Source: Deltaproteobacteria bacterium (GTDB taxonomy: Bacteria > Desulfobacterota_B > Binatia > UBA9968). From it: a DNA stretch of 14,890 bases. A program made the translations under genes and the position numbers. Shown here one piece after another: positions 1 to 7,647 of this stretch (within the stretch, counting starts at the first letter, position 1; every line of letters starts with the position of its first letter). The DNA is taken from the NCBI GenBank assembly GCA_016193385.1, contig JACPSF010000148.1:1-14890 (forward strand), given 5' to 3'. The notes beneath the pieces are model-generated. The model ran no database searches. It saw only the letters and a program-made list of their open reading frames with translations, and was not told where the DNA came from.

Positions 1-1
1 C

Positions 2-328
2 GAGCCGGTGGCGTTCATGAGCCTCGAGGATGCCCGTGCGCGGGAGGTCCAGGATGGGGACACGGTGGAGCTGTTCAACGACGTGGGGTCGTTCCGCATC
101 CAGGCCATCGTCTCGCCGGCGGTGAGGCCCGGGCAGGTGATCATCTACCACGCGTGGGAGAACTACCAGTTCGAAGGGTGGCAGCACTTCAAGAGCGTGA
201 TGGCCTCGCCCCTGAACCCGGTGGAGCTGGCAGGGGACTACTTCCACATCCGGCCCATCACCATGAGCAACTACCCCGGCTTCAGCGACCGCGGCACGCG
301 GGTAGAGGCGCGGAGAGTAGCGAGCTAA
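2..328 (+). CDS. Molybdopterin oxidoreductase, catalytic subunit, C-terminal fragment
   Basis: This is the 3' end of a gene that begins before the window; the open frame runs from base 2 to a TAA at 326-328. The roughly 108 visible residues look like the C-terminal molybdopterin-dinucleotide-binding beta-barrel domain of the DMSO reductase superfamily. They show a 'SLEDARAREVQDGDTVELFN' stretch (substrates placed by residue side chains and backbone around the cofactor), then a 'VRPGQVIIYHAWENY' stretch. Both resemble the end of NarG and of the ethylbenzene dehydrogenase or selenate reductase type II enzymes, which oxidise or reduce small substrates and pass electrons to Fe-S and cytochrome subunits. 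The catalytic and Fe-S parts are outside the window, so the substrate cannot be named. The neighbour to the right is convergent, so this is the last gene of its transcription unit. The family is fairly sure, the subtype is not. Confidence 0.75.
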   Translation, partial: EPVAFMSLEDARAREVQDGDTVELFNDVGSFRIQAIVSPAVRPGQVIIYHAWENYQFEGWQHFKSVMASPLNPVELAGDYFHIRPITMSNYPGFSDRGTRVEARRVAS

Positions 329-406
329 CGCATATGCAGATCATCTGATGTTCCTTTTCCGATTTCTGCAGACAGTATGCTGCGGTTGAGGGATGGAATA
401 TGGCTG

Positions 407-1273
407 CTAGAATTTAAACGCAACCAAGATCACTCCTCCCAGACAGATTGCTGTCGCTCCCAGGGCGATTTTCATGGTGACTTTTTCGTAGCTTCGCAAG
501 TAGAGCGCACTCAAGATGACGGTAAAGAGCGGTGTGGTGGCGATCAGCGGGGCTATAATGACGACGGGTCCGCCCTCCAACGCTGCGAGGTTTAACGTGA
601 TGGCGATGCCCGAGGCGAGACCGCTCAAGCCAAACCACAGGATTGTTTCTCGGCTCATGACAAGCTTCTTATACGTCCTTGTAACGGCCAGGTAGGCAAG
701 AAGGGCGAGCATGCCTCCAGTCATGAGAGCACAGGTTGCCAGGGGAACTGAAGGGACGAGAGAGAATCCGAACTTTCGCAGGGGGCTCGAGACGCCGCCC
801 AGGAGCGCCCCGGCCAAGGGGAGGAGCAAATAGCTTCGCTTGAACCGCCGGGGTTCGGCGAAGTCTCGCATCCCGAGCAGAGTCCCCCCTAGGATAATCA
901 AAACGGTTCCGGCCGCTAGAGAGGTTGTCAATGCTTCACCCAAAAAAGCCACAGAGAGTAGGCTCGCGAACAGCGGTGCCGTGTTTCGGATAGGTGAAGC
1001 CCGGGAAATTCCCACCTGCAGCGTCGAAGCAAAAAGTAGCGCCTGCGACGCCAGCGGCGAAAGTACACCGAGGAACATGTACAGGTAAATGCCTGTCTGT
1101 GTACTGGAATCGAACGAGATAAAAGGGAAAAGCGTGAGCCAAACCCACAGGGCAGTGGCAGCATTCGAAATGGCGACTGCGGAGAGCGGAGGCCCGTATT
1201 GTAATCCCAGGCGAACAAAAATTTGCCCGACGGCGAAGAAGAACGCTCCCGCTAACGCGATGAAGGCTACCAT
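407..1273 (-). CDS. EamA/DMT-family transporter
   Basis: This is a 288-residue, very hydrophobic protein with about ten predicted membrane helices in two similar halves, roughly residues 1-135 and 147-286. That is the usual plan and size of EamA (drug/metabolite transporter superfamily) permeases of the inner membrane, which typically export amino acids, metabolites or drugs. Typical features are the N-terminal helix beginning 'MVAFIALAGAFFFAVGQIF', the mid-protein 'SPIRNTAPLFASLLSV' repeat and the second-half counterpart 'LIATTPLFTVILSALYL'. A short basic loop near residues 141-146 separates the halves. It is the last gene of the minus-strand run, 74 bp after the small unknown gene, and it meets the molybdo-enzyme tail convergently. 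No strong ribosome binding site is seen before the ATG. The substrate cannot be predicted from sequence. Confidence 0.88.
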   Translation of the reverse strand: MVAFIALAGAFFFAVGQIFVRLGLQYGPPLSAVAISNAATALWVWLTLFPFISFDSSTQTGIYLYMFLGVLSPLASQALLFASTLQVGISRASPIRNTAPLFASLLSVAFLGEALTTSLAAGTVLIILGGTLLGMRDFAEPRRFKRSYLLLPLAGALLGGVSSPLRKFGFSLVPSVPLATCALMTGGMLALLAYLAVTRTYKKLVMSRETILWFGLSGLASGIAITLNLAALEGGPVVIIAPLIATTPLFTVILSALYLRSYEKVTMKIALGATAICLGGVILVAFKF

Positions 1274-1347
1274 TGCTTCGGAGGTTCAATTGAAAGGCAA
1301 GATCGGTTAGTTCCTAAAGTGCCCTTATGGGGGGGCGGAGAGAGCCT

Positions 1348-1602
1348 TTAACCGGAAAGACCCTTGATTTTCCCTCGCAGGATTTTTTCACATTCCTCTT
1401 CGCGCTGTCGGGTTTGGACTTGCGCCTCCGACAGGCGAAACAGCAGCACCCGGATTCCTTTCGCGAGGCGTAAAACGTAGGTGCTCGAGTCTTCGTCGTA
1501 ATAAACCGAAGCCGCCATCTGTGCGTCGACGGATTTCGTGATCCGATTGGCCCACTGCTCGATTTCTGAAGCCGCCGCTTCGCCCGTCTTGCCCGTGATC
1601 AT
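1348..1602 (-). CDS. Small unknown protein, 84 aa
   Basis: I do not recognise this 84-residue protein. It is soluble-looking: an N-terminal helical region with acidic and alanine-rich character, a central stretch with beta character around 'VYYDEDSSTYVLRLAKGIRV', and a highly charged helical C-terminus (residues 60-80, many E, R and K) that could form a short coiled coil. It lies 19 bp after the DoxX stop and on the same strand, so it is probably the last or near-last gene of the tct-doxX operon. The start is an ATG without a clear Shine-Dalgarno sequence, which suggests translational coupling or a wrong start. The colinear spacing and absence of a competing frame make it likely to be real, but nothing supports a function. 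Confidence 0.55.
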   Translation of the reverse strand: MITGKTGEAAASEIEQWANRITKSVDAQMAASVYYDEDSSTYVLRLAKGIRVLLFRLSEAQVQTRQREEECEKILRGKIKGLSG

Positions 1603-1621
1603 GCGTAAAACCCGTCGACGC

Positions 1622-2101
1622 TCAGCGAAGCCAGGTATCTAGGCCTAAGGCGGTCGCCCCGCGGACGCAGTAGAACAGGGCTACAACCAGAAACAAGAAA
1701 TTGTTCTGCCACCCCGTCTCGTGCGAGTGATATGCCTGTCTGGCTAGTAGTTGGATCTTCTTTTTGATTTCCTCTTGTGGGACGGCGTTATTGACTTCCT
1801 CTATGGTCACAGGGAGGGTGCGCAGCCAGTGCCACTGGATCTTCAGGGTCGGGATCAAGAACAGGACGATCATGAAGGCAGCGACGCGGGTCATGAGCCC
1901 GACGGTCAGGCCTATGCCTCCGCCGACCATCAGCAAAACGGCGATAAAGCCAAAAAATGTTTGGCCGAAAGGAAACACGAGCCGGGCGTTCTCCACCGCG
2001 TTGGGCCATCTGCGGACGTTGCTGAGCCCGCTGTAGAGAAAGCGAAGGCCGAGGGTTATACGCAAGAGGGTTTCGACTGCGACCGTTAACGCATCGTCCA
2101 T
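1622..2101 (-). CDS. DoxX family membrane protein
   Basis: This is a 159-residue inner-membrane protein with about four hydrophobic segments. The first has the DoxX-like 'LLRITLGLRFLYSGLSNV' pattern; the second and third are 'FFGFIAVLLMVGGGIGLTVGL' and 'VAAFMIVLFLIPTLKIQW'. The last lies near residues 133-150. Between helices three and four there is a polar insert of about 45 residues carrying the run EEIKKK. DoxX/DoxD relatives are linked to thiosulfate:quinone oxidation in archaea and to oxidative-stress membrane complexes in bacteria, but most members have no known role. It follows tctA by 16 bp with a Shine-Dalgarno-like AAGGT before the ATG, so it is co-transcribed with the tricarboxylate transporter; whether it contributes to transport is unknown. 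Confidence 0.8.
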   Translation of the reverse strand: MDDALTVAVETLLRITLGLRFLYSGLSNVRRWPNAVENARLVFPFGQTFFGFIAVLLMVGGGIGLTVGLMTRVAAFMIVLFLIPTLKIQWHWLRTLPVTIEEVNNAVPQEEIKKKIQLLARQAYHSHETGWQNNFLFLVVALFYCVRGATALGLDTWLR

Positions 2102-2117
2102 AAAAATGACCTTTCCG

Positions 2118-3605
2118 TTAATCCTTATATCCGCTTTTGCGAGCCCAGATCAGAGGCGTGATCAGTGAGGCGCAGCTCAGCAGTATCAAGGCGCCGGAAA
2201 TCGGGCGCGTAAAGAAAATGCTAAAGCTTCCGTGGGAGATGATAAGAGACTGCCGTAGCGAGCTTTCCATGATCGGCCCCAAAACCATGGCGAGCAGAAA
2301 GGGCGCTCCCTCAAAACCAGCCTTTCGCAGTAAAAAGCCGGCAATGCCGAACCCGACCATGATAAATATCTCGGCGACGTTGCCGTTTAAGCTATACACG
2401 CCGATCAAACAGAACAGGAAAATGAGAGGGAAGAGTATGGCGTAAGGGATCTTTAGCACCCTTACCCAGAGGCCGATCAGTGGCAGGTTGAGAATCAACA
2501 GCATGGCATTCCCTACGTACATGCTCGCCACGACGCCCCAAAATAGCTCTGGATAGTTCCTGATGAACAGGGGACCAGGTTGGATACCGTGAATCATGAG
2601 CGCCCCCATGAATAGGGCCATAATCCCGCTGGTCGGAATGCCTAGAGAGAGAAGGGGTATAAAGGAGCTAGCTGTGGCCGAATTGTTGGCCGATTCAGGC
2701 CCGGCGACTCCCTCAATGGCACCGGTGCCAAACTTCTCAGGGTGTCGAGAAAGCCTCTTCTCGGTAGCGTAGGAGGCAAAAGAGGCTATGACGGGACCGG
2801 GACCCGGAAGGATGCCGAGGAAAAAACCCATTACCGAGCCGCGGACAATGGGCCAAAAGCTGTCTTTCCAATCCCTGAGGTTGGGGAGAAGTCCTTTGAT
2901 CGCTGTCTCATAAACATTTCTTCCGGCAGTTTCTCCCAGGTTCTCCAACACCTCGGCGATTCCGAACATCCCCATCGCCACGGGAACAAGCCCAAAACCA
3001 TCCCGCAAAGTAAGCAGGCCTTGAGTAAAGCGCTCTTCCCCAGAAACTGGGTCCATGCCGACACTGCCGACCAACAGTCCTAAGACAGCCATGATCAGAG
3101 ATTTGGTGAGCGGTGCTTGCGATAGATAAGCGACCAGGGTCAGCCCTGTAAAGGTCAGGGCAAAAAATTCTGGCGGTCCGAATTTTAAAGCCGCCTGTCC
3201 CAGGAGCGGAGCTAGAAACATTAGACCAACCACTCCGAGAGTGCCGGCGATGAAGGAGCCAAACGCGGAGATACCCAGGGCCGGACCTGCTCTTCCTTGC
3301 CTTGCCATTTGGTAGCCGTCAAGGCACGTAACTACGGAAGCTGTCTCCCCCGGGATGTTAACCAAGATAGATGTGGTTGAACCACCATACATGGCCCCGT
3401 AATATATTCCGGCAAGCATGATGATTCCGGTTGCCGGAGCCATTTTGAAGGTGACGGAGAGCAGGAAGGCAACGGCCGCTACCGGCCCCAATCCCGGCAG
3501 CACCCCGACCAGAGTCCCAATCAATACCCCCACGAAACAAAACAGGAGGTTAAGGGGCTCTAAAGCGACTGAAAAGCCAAGACCTACATAGCCCAATACG
3601 TCCAT
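2118..3605 (-). CDS. tctA: Tripartite tricarboxylate transporter, large permease TctA
   Basis: The product has 495 residues, the normal size for TctA, the large membrane subunit (about 11-12 helices) of tripartite tricarboxylate transporters. These take up citrate or other carboxylates with an ion gradient after capture by a periplasmic TctC-type receptor. Family signatures are clear: 'GLGPVAAVAFLLSV' in the N-terminal third, followed closely by 'GIYYGAMYGGSTTSILVNIPG', and a matching 'LPGPGPVIASFASY' with 'SFIPLLSLGIPTSGIMALFM' in the second half. The first and second halves echo each other, as is typical. It starts 12 bp after the tctB stop with no visible Shine-Dalgarno in the AT-rich gap, suggesting translational coupling to tctB. 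The substrate is not predictable; the family also moves aromatic and phthalate-type acids. Confidence 0.96.
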   Translation of the reverse strand: MDVLGYVGLGFSVALEPLNLLFCFVGVLIGTLVGVLPGLGPVAAVAFLLSVTFKMAPATGIIMLAGIYYGAMYGGSTTSILVNIPGETASVVTCLDGYQMARQGRAGPALGISAFGSFIAGTLGVVGLMFLAPLLGQAALKFGPPEFFALTFTGLTLVAYLSQAPLTKSLIMAVLGLLVGSVGMDPVSGEERFTQGLLTLRDGFGLVPVAMGMFGIAEVLENLGETAGRNVYETAIKGLLPNLRDWKDSFWPIVRGSVMGFFLGILPGPGPVIASFASYATEKRLSRHPEKFGTGAIEGVAGPESANNSATASSFIPLLSLGIPTSGIMALFMGALMIHGIQPGPLFIRNYPELFWGVVASMYVGNAMLLILNLPLIGLWVRVLKIPYAILFPLIFLFCLIGVYSLNGNVAEIFIMVGFGIAGFLLRKAGFEGAPFLLAMVLGPIMESSLRQSLIISHGSFSIFFTRPISGALILLSCASLITPLIWARKSGYKD

Positions 3606-3617
3606 GGATTTATTTTA

Positions 3618-4106
3618 TTAAATTCCGAAGATCCCTGCTGGAAGAGAGGTCTGCAACAACCAGCCGAATATTCCATACGAGATCACGGAAGTTGACAAGG
3701 CTATGATGATGATCAACCACCACCTCATCGGGTCGATTGCACGCAAGAGAATAGCGACGAACAGGAAACTGCTGAGGGTATATCCCAGGAAGTCGACTGA
3801 AAAGCCGAAGGCCAGGAGCACGCCCACAGCCAAGGCGATTCTTCGCCATGATTGTGACCCGAGCCGGAAAGGGCTGGCTTTTTCTTGTTTTTCCTTGGCA
3901 GCTTGCCCTAAGAGCACCAGAGAAAGGACAGCCAATACAGCGGACAGTATCGTGGGGAAAAATCCGGCCTGTGGTCTTCTCAGGCCGCCGAAGCTCAAAC
4001 TCATCGACCCGATCAAGAGGTATCCGGATAAGCCCAAGAGAATGATCGCGATGATAATGTTACTTCTTTTCATTCCCGTGAAAAGGGAAAGAGAGCCTCG
4101 TGACAT
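3618..4106 (-). CDS. tctB: Tripartite tricarboxylate transporter, small permease TctB
   Basis: This 162-residue protein has four predicted membrane helices: near residues 13-33, 48-66, 87-120 (two close segments) and 130-150. That matches TctB, the small and poorly conserved permease subunit that works with TctA. The start of the first helix, 'MKRSNIIIAIILLGLSGYLL', is characteristic. That internal ATG (codon at 4071-4073) is a good alternative start and would remove an odd 11-residue N-terminus; neither start has a strong ribosome binding site. The gene sits between tctC (37 bp upstream) and tctA (12 bp downstream), the usual tctC-tctB-tctA order, so the identification rests on size, topology and position as much as on sequence. 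Confidence 0.9.
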   Translation of the reverse strand: MSRGSLSLFTGMKRSNIIIAIILLGLSGYLLIGSMSLSFGGLRRPQAGFFPTILSAVLAVLSLVLLGQAAKEKQEKASPFRLGSQSWRRIALAVGVLLAFGFSVDFLGYTLSSFLFVAILLRAIDPMRWWLIIIIALSTSVISYGIFGWLLQTSLPAGIFGI

Positions 4107-4143
4107 CCCGCGGAGTGTTTAGGTGGTCGACTTAAACCGATCG

Positions 4144-5139
4144 CTATTGGGTGATTCCGGCTACCCGTGCCACCTCAGACCACTTTTCGTGTTCTTCGGT
4201 CAGAAACTTTGCTGCCTCGTCGGGACCTTGATTCTCGATCGTCACTTTTGCCTTCTCGATCTTCTCGATGATTTGCTTGTCCTGTAACGCCTGGTCAAAA
4301 ACCTCCGCCAGTTTGTTGGTCACGGCGCGTGGGGTCTTCGCTGGGACAAAATATCCGATCCAGACGCTTATGTTGAGCTTGTCATAACCCCTTTCGGCCG
4401 TCGTCGGGATGTTAGGAAAGGTTTGCAGCCGTTTACGATAGGCTACTGCCAAGGCCCTCAGCGTTCTCGCTTCAATGTGACTCTGGATCGATCCCAGGCT
4501 AAGGAAGCTCACGTTGGTATGACCGCCCAAAACTGAGGTAGCCGCCTGTACCTCTCCATTCATAGGGACATGAGTCAAATCCGTACCTGTGACCATCTTA
4601 AAAAGTTCACCGGCAAAGTGTGGCGTCGTCCTCGGACCTCCGGAGCTGTAGCTCAGTTTGCCAGGGTTTTTCTTAGCTTCAGCGATCAAATCTTCGAGCG
4701 TGCGCCAGGGAGCGTCATTTTTTACGATGATCATGCTGGGACTGCTTGCCGCCATATTAATTGCGGTAAAATCCTTAAGGCTAAAGGCGACCTTGCTGAC
4801 GATGGGGATAAGGGCGATCGGAGGAGGGGCGACGAGTATCGAATAGCCATCAGCGGCTCCGTCCTTCACGGACTGAATACCGATAGTGCCGCCGCCTCCG
4901 GTCTTGTTCACCACAACGACCGGCTGGCCCAAGAGCGAGGACAACTTGTCCGTGAGAATGCGCGAAACAATATCTGTCGTGCCTCCCGGCGGATAAGGGT
5001 TGACGATTTGGACGGTTTTAGCGGGGTATTGAGCTCCTCGGGCCACGGCGGCGGAGAGGAGAAAAATCATTAAAATCATACCGAGTCTTCCCCATCGGCC
5101 TTCCAATATCGATCTCCCTAGCCCGTTATTTTCGCCCAT
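4144..5139 (-). CDS. tctC: Tripartite tricarboxylate transporter, periplasmic receptor TctC (Bug family)
   Basis: The product has 331 residues from the chosen start. A longer frame to 5181 exists, but the ATG at 5137-5139 has a near-perfect Shine-Dalgarno (AAGGAGGT, 6-nt spacer), so I use it. A positively charged N-region and the hydrophobic stretch 'LGMILMIFLLSAAVARGA' form a Sec signal peptide, with cleavage around residue 35. The mature protein has the Bug/TctC hallmarks: 'VNPYPPGGTTDIVSR' close to the N-terminus (ligand carboxylate-binding loop), 'YSSGGPRTTPHFAGELFK' in the middle, and 'PTTAERGYDKLNISVWIGYFVPA' (pattern near residue 250). It would capture a carboxylate in the periplasm and deliver it to TctA/TctB encoded just downstream. 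Bug receptors are often far more numerous than permeases; here a full set is present. The ligand is unknown. Confidence 0.95.
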   Translation of the reverse strand: MGENNGLGRSILEGRWGRLGMILMIFLLSAAVARGAQYPAKTVQIVNPYPPGGTTDIVSRILTDKLSSLLGQPVVVVNKTGGGGTIGIQSVKDGAADGYSILVAPPPIALIPIVSKVAFSLKDFTAINMAASSPSMIIVKNDAPWRTLEDLIAEAKKNPGKLSYSSGGPRTTPHFAGELFKMVTGTDLTHVPMNGEVQAATSVLGGHTNVSFLSLGSIQSHIEARTLRALAVAYRKRLQTFPNIPTTAERGYDKLNISVWIGYFVPAKTPRAVTNKLAEVFDQALQDKQIIEKIEKAKVTIENQGPDEAAKFLTEEHEKWSEVARVAGITQ

Positions 5140-5145
5140 GTCTGA

Positions 5146-5153
5146 ACCTCCTT
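5146..5153 (-). promoter_or_regulatory. Strong Shine-Dalgarno of tctC
   Basis: On the minus strand AAGGAGGT ends six bases before the ATG at 5139. It decides the tctC start in favour of the shorter protein over the frame opening at 5181. Confidence 0.8.
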
Positions 5154-5171
5154 CTCGAGTTGAACGGCAAT

Positions 5172-5200
5172 CCGTTAACATGGAACCCCGATGGCGTCAA
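5172..5200 (-). promoter_or_regulatory. Candidate sigma-70 promoter for tctCBA
   Basis: On the minus strand a TTGACG -35 (5195-5200) is followed after 17 bases by TAACGG (5172-5177) preceded by TG, an extended -10 arrangement. The -10 itself is weak. It lies in the 111-bp gap between the MFS stop and the tctC start, the only gap of that size inside the transport run, so a second start of transcription here is plausible but not proven. Confidence 0.35.
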
Positions 5201-5250
5201 GGCGGAATGAGCCTGAATTAAGGTTGTTCGTGCGCGAATCAAGCGCCCGA

Positions 5251-6600
5251 TCAGAGCACTGCCACTTCCACTGGCAATGGGGTGGGAACCCGGCGTCCTT
5301 CTCGGATCGTGAGGCAGCATACCGTGGCGGCTAGGCACAGGAGCCCGGAGATCAAGAAGGCAGGGTGGTAGCTGCCGGTCAGGTCAAAGATTTTTCCTCC
5401 CGAGTAGGCGCTCACTGCCGAGCCGAGCTGGTGCGCAAGCGTGATGAAGCCGAATACAGTGCCGACATTTTCCCTGCCGAAGAAATCTCCGGTCAAGGCG
5501 GAGGTCGGCGGAATCGTGGCTAACAGGCTCAACCCGATGAGGAGAGAGAACAGGTAAAGCCCCGAAAGGGTCTCGACGTATAGGAGGAAAAAATAGGAGA
5601 GACCGCGGACGAAATAGGTTAAGGCCAGAGGGTTCTTCCGTCGATAGCGATCTGCCAGGGCGCCGATCAGAAGAATGCCGACGATATTCATCCCGCCAGT
5701 AATGGCCAGGACTCGGGCAGCAGCCATCTTAGGGTAGCCGAGGTCAAGGACGTGGGAGGCCAGATGAACCGTCATTGTCGTCACGGTATAGCCGCAGACG
5801 AAATAACTCCCCGCCAGTTGCCAAAAGGGAACAGTTTTGAAAGCCTCGCTCCAGTGGCGGAGACTTGGAGGATTGTCGCGTCGAGCCTTGGGTTGACCGG
5901 GCCGGGGCGCAGCTTCTTCGGACTCCTTGGGCCCATCTCTTCCCAGGGCGAGAAGGATGGGCGGCACAGCGGTCAGAATCATCGCTGCGGATAGGATAAG
6001 GTATGCGGTGCGCCAGTTGGAGTTGAGAATGAGGGCCATGGAGAGTGGAGTTAAGGTGAGTTGCCCTAAAGAGGCCCCCGTGTTGGCGAGAGACAGGGCG
6101 GTCGCTTTGCGCTCGGGGAACCAGCGAGAGATAAAGCCCACATGGGTCACGAAGGCGGTCCCGGAGTTTCCGACACCCATGAGCCCGTAGAGCAGATAAA
6201 AGTGCCAAAGCGTAGAGGCGAAGTAGAGGAAGAACATGGAGGCGGCGCTGACCAGGACCGATCCCAGAATGACGAACTTGGCGCCGAACCGGTCTGACAG
6301 TCGCCCGGCTAGGGGCTGGCTCATCCCGTAGGCGAGCAGGTTGATCGAAAAGGCGAGCGAGAGCGTGGCGCGGTCGAATTGGAATTCTGCCAGGATGGGG
6401 ATAAAGAAAATCCCAAAAGTATAGCGTAACCCGTAGCCGATGAAGAGAAGATAGAAGGACGTGGCGAGAATGAACCAGCCGTAGTAGATATTTCGACCGA
6501 AGATCTGTCGCGTCTCTTCGCCTGCCACGGATCGGAGCCTCTCGGGTTCGTTGGCCTGTAACACTTTTTTCGTTCGGAAGCGACGGGGAGGATCAAACAC
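5251..6600 (-). CDS. Major facilitator superfamily permease, oxalate/monocarboxylate-transporter-like
   Basis: This is a 449-residue polytopic inner-membrane protein with about 12 predicted helices in two bundles, separated by a polar loop rich in charged residues and proline (near residues 215-250). MFS motif A is visible as 'GRLSDRFGAK' at residues 99-108, with the degenerate second-half copy 'GALADRYRRK'. The first helix, 'YYGWFILATSFYLLFIGYGL', and the overall pattern resemble oxalate/formate antiporter and monocarboxylate transporter relatives, which suggests a carboxylate substrate. The start used is a GTG 16 bp after the stop of the preceding receptor gene. It lacks a close Shine-Dalgarno and the first 35 residues are not membrane-like, so the true start may lie a little downstream. 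It is probably co-transcribed with the two NMT1-like receptors upstream of it. Confidence 0.9.
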   Translation of the reverse strand: MFDPPRRFRTKKVLQANEPERLRSVAGEETRQIFGRNIYYGWFILATSFYLLFIGYGLRYTFGIFFIPILAEFQFDRATLSLAFSINLLAYGMSQPLAGRLSDRFGAKFVILGSVLVSAASMFFLYFASTLWHFYLLYGLMGVGNSGTAFVTHVGFISRWFPERKATALSLANTGASLGQLTLTPLSMALILNSNWRTAYLILSAAMILTAVPPILLALGRDGPKESEEAAPRPGQPKARRDNPPSLRHWSEAFKTVPFWQLAGSYFVCGYTVTTMTVHLASHVLDLGYPKMAAARVLAITGGMNIVGILLIGALADRYRRKNPLALTYFVRGLSYFFLLYVETLSGLYLFSLLIGLSLLATIPPTSALTGDFFGRENVGTVFGFITLAHQLGSAVSAYSGGKIFDLTGSYHPAFLISGLLCLAATVCCLTIREGRRVPTPLPVEVAVL

Positions 6601-6616
6601 TGAGCCATTGGCTCCG

Positions 6617-7627
6617 TCACCTCTTTTTGTAGAGGCCGTCGATGTAACCGCTCTGGTCCAGCTCCCTGATGAAACTCAAATCCGCGAAATCTTCAGGCCT
6701 GGCGGCTCTCGCCTTGGCATCTTTTTCCGCCAGCGGCGCGAGGATCGTCTTGATCCCTTCAAGAGACGGATACTGCTTTTTGGGAAGGATCGATTCCTCC
6801 AGCAGGCCTTCCCAGGTCTTGACCAGGATATCGTGCTCGAGCCCGCGGCCGAAGTATTTCGCCAGCACCTTGATGGAAACCGCTTGGTCCGTCCAGATCC
6901 GGTGCACAGCCTCGACGTGTGCTTTGACATACCTCCGGACGATATCCGGGTGTTCTTTGATGAACCGCCTGGTGGTGGCCACGCCGGTATGCTGGTAGAC
7001 CAGCCCCAGCTTCGGAAGGTCGGCGAGGATCGTCATGCCTCTCTGCAGCGCTATGATGCTGGCCGGTGGGTTGATGACCGTCGCCTGGACCCTCCCGATC
7101 ATGGTGGCGTCCATGCGCGCGGGCGTGCTGCCGATTTGCACGATCGAGACGTCCTTTCCCGGGGTCAGACCGATCTTCGACAGGGCGTAGCGGGCGATGA
7201 AGTCTGAGGCGGAGCCGAAACGGCTTATCGCCACGGAGCCTCCTTTGAGCTGCTCGGGGGTCTTGACGTCGGGCCGGCCCATCAGCAAGTAGTTGAGAGA
7301 GGTCACGCCCGCTGCCACCATGACTGCATCGGATCCAGCCAGGACGCTGTTGACCACGCCGGATCCCGCGACTTGGCTGACAGGGGTATCCGCTGAAACC
7401 AGGGCCATGACTGCCGTGGTCCCGCCGGTGAAGTAAATCAGTTGGACATCCAGGCCATTCTTTTGAAATATTCCCGCCTCTTTGCCCACCCAGGCCATGA
7501 GTTGATCGCCACTGATGGCGCTGTAGCCGACATTTAATCGGGTCAGTTGGGCGGAGGCGGGAATCGCCCCAGAGGCCAAGAGCAGGCAGCAAAAAACTCC
7601 GGCAGCGATCCTTTGCAGTTTGATCAT
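6617..7627 (-). CDS. NMT1/THI5-like (SsuA-type) periplasmic solute-binding protein
   Basis: This is a 336-residue exported receptor. A Sec signal peptide covers residues 1-26, with cleavage at ASA-Q. The mature part begins 'LTRLNVGYSAISGDQLMAWVGK' as one continuous pattern, typical of NMT1/SsuA-type ABC receptors, with 'AGIFQKNGLDVQLIYFTGG' soon after and the domain-crossing 'LKGGSVAISRFGSASDF'. Relatives bind sulfonates, nitrate, pyrimidines or aromatic acids for ABC import. No ATPase or permease gene is nearby, so it may be an orphan receptor, or may serve a transporter elsewhere. A good Shine-Dalgarno (GGGAG, 6-nt spacer) supports the ATG. It follows a diverged paralogue by 20 bp and precedes the MFS gene by 16 bp. 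It shares that paralogue's C-terminal pattern ending in D-L-S-x-x-R-x-L. Confidence 0.9.
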   Translation of the reverse strand: MIKLQRIAAGVFCCLLLASGAIPASAQLTRLNVGYSAISGDQLMAWVGKEAGIFQKNGLDVQLIYFTGGTTAVMALVSADTPVSQVAGSGVVNSVLAGSDAVMVAAGVTSLNYLLMGRPDVKTPEQLKGGSVAISRFGSASDFIARYALSKIGLTPGKDVSIVQIGSTPARMDATMIGRVQATVINPPASIIALQRGMTILADLPKLGLVYQHTGVATTRRFIKEHPDIVRRYVKAHVEAVHRIWTDQAVSIKVLAKYFGRGLEHDILVKTWEGLLEESILPKKQYPSLEGIKTILAPLAEKDAKARAARPEDFADLSFIRELDQSGYIDGLYKKR

Positions 7628-7647
7628 TCCAGTCTCCCTTTCATGGC

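Noticed and set aside
1329..1335. Run of seven G as a slippage or frameshift site
   Set aside because: It falls in the gap between the small unknown gene and the EamA gene, not in a coding frame.
4570..5073. Plus-strand 167-aa open frame
   Set aside because: It lies wholly antisense to tctC, which has clear family motifs and a strong ribosome binding site.
5182..5338. Small minus-strand coding frame upstream of tctC
   Set aside because: It overlaps the MFS 3' end in another frame and has no recognisable product or ribosome binding site.
6551..7207. Plus-strand 218-aa open frame
   Set aside because: It is a shadow of the MFS and receptor genes; composition is typical of antisense frames and no family pattern is seen.
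6759..7592. 277-aa minus-strand frame overlapping the first NMT1-like gene
   Set aside because: Alternate frame of a well-supported receptor gene; low-complexity R/G/H/P-rich translation.
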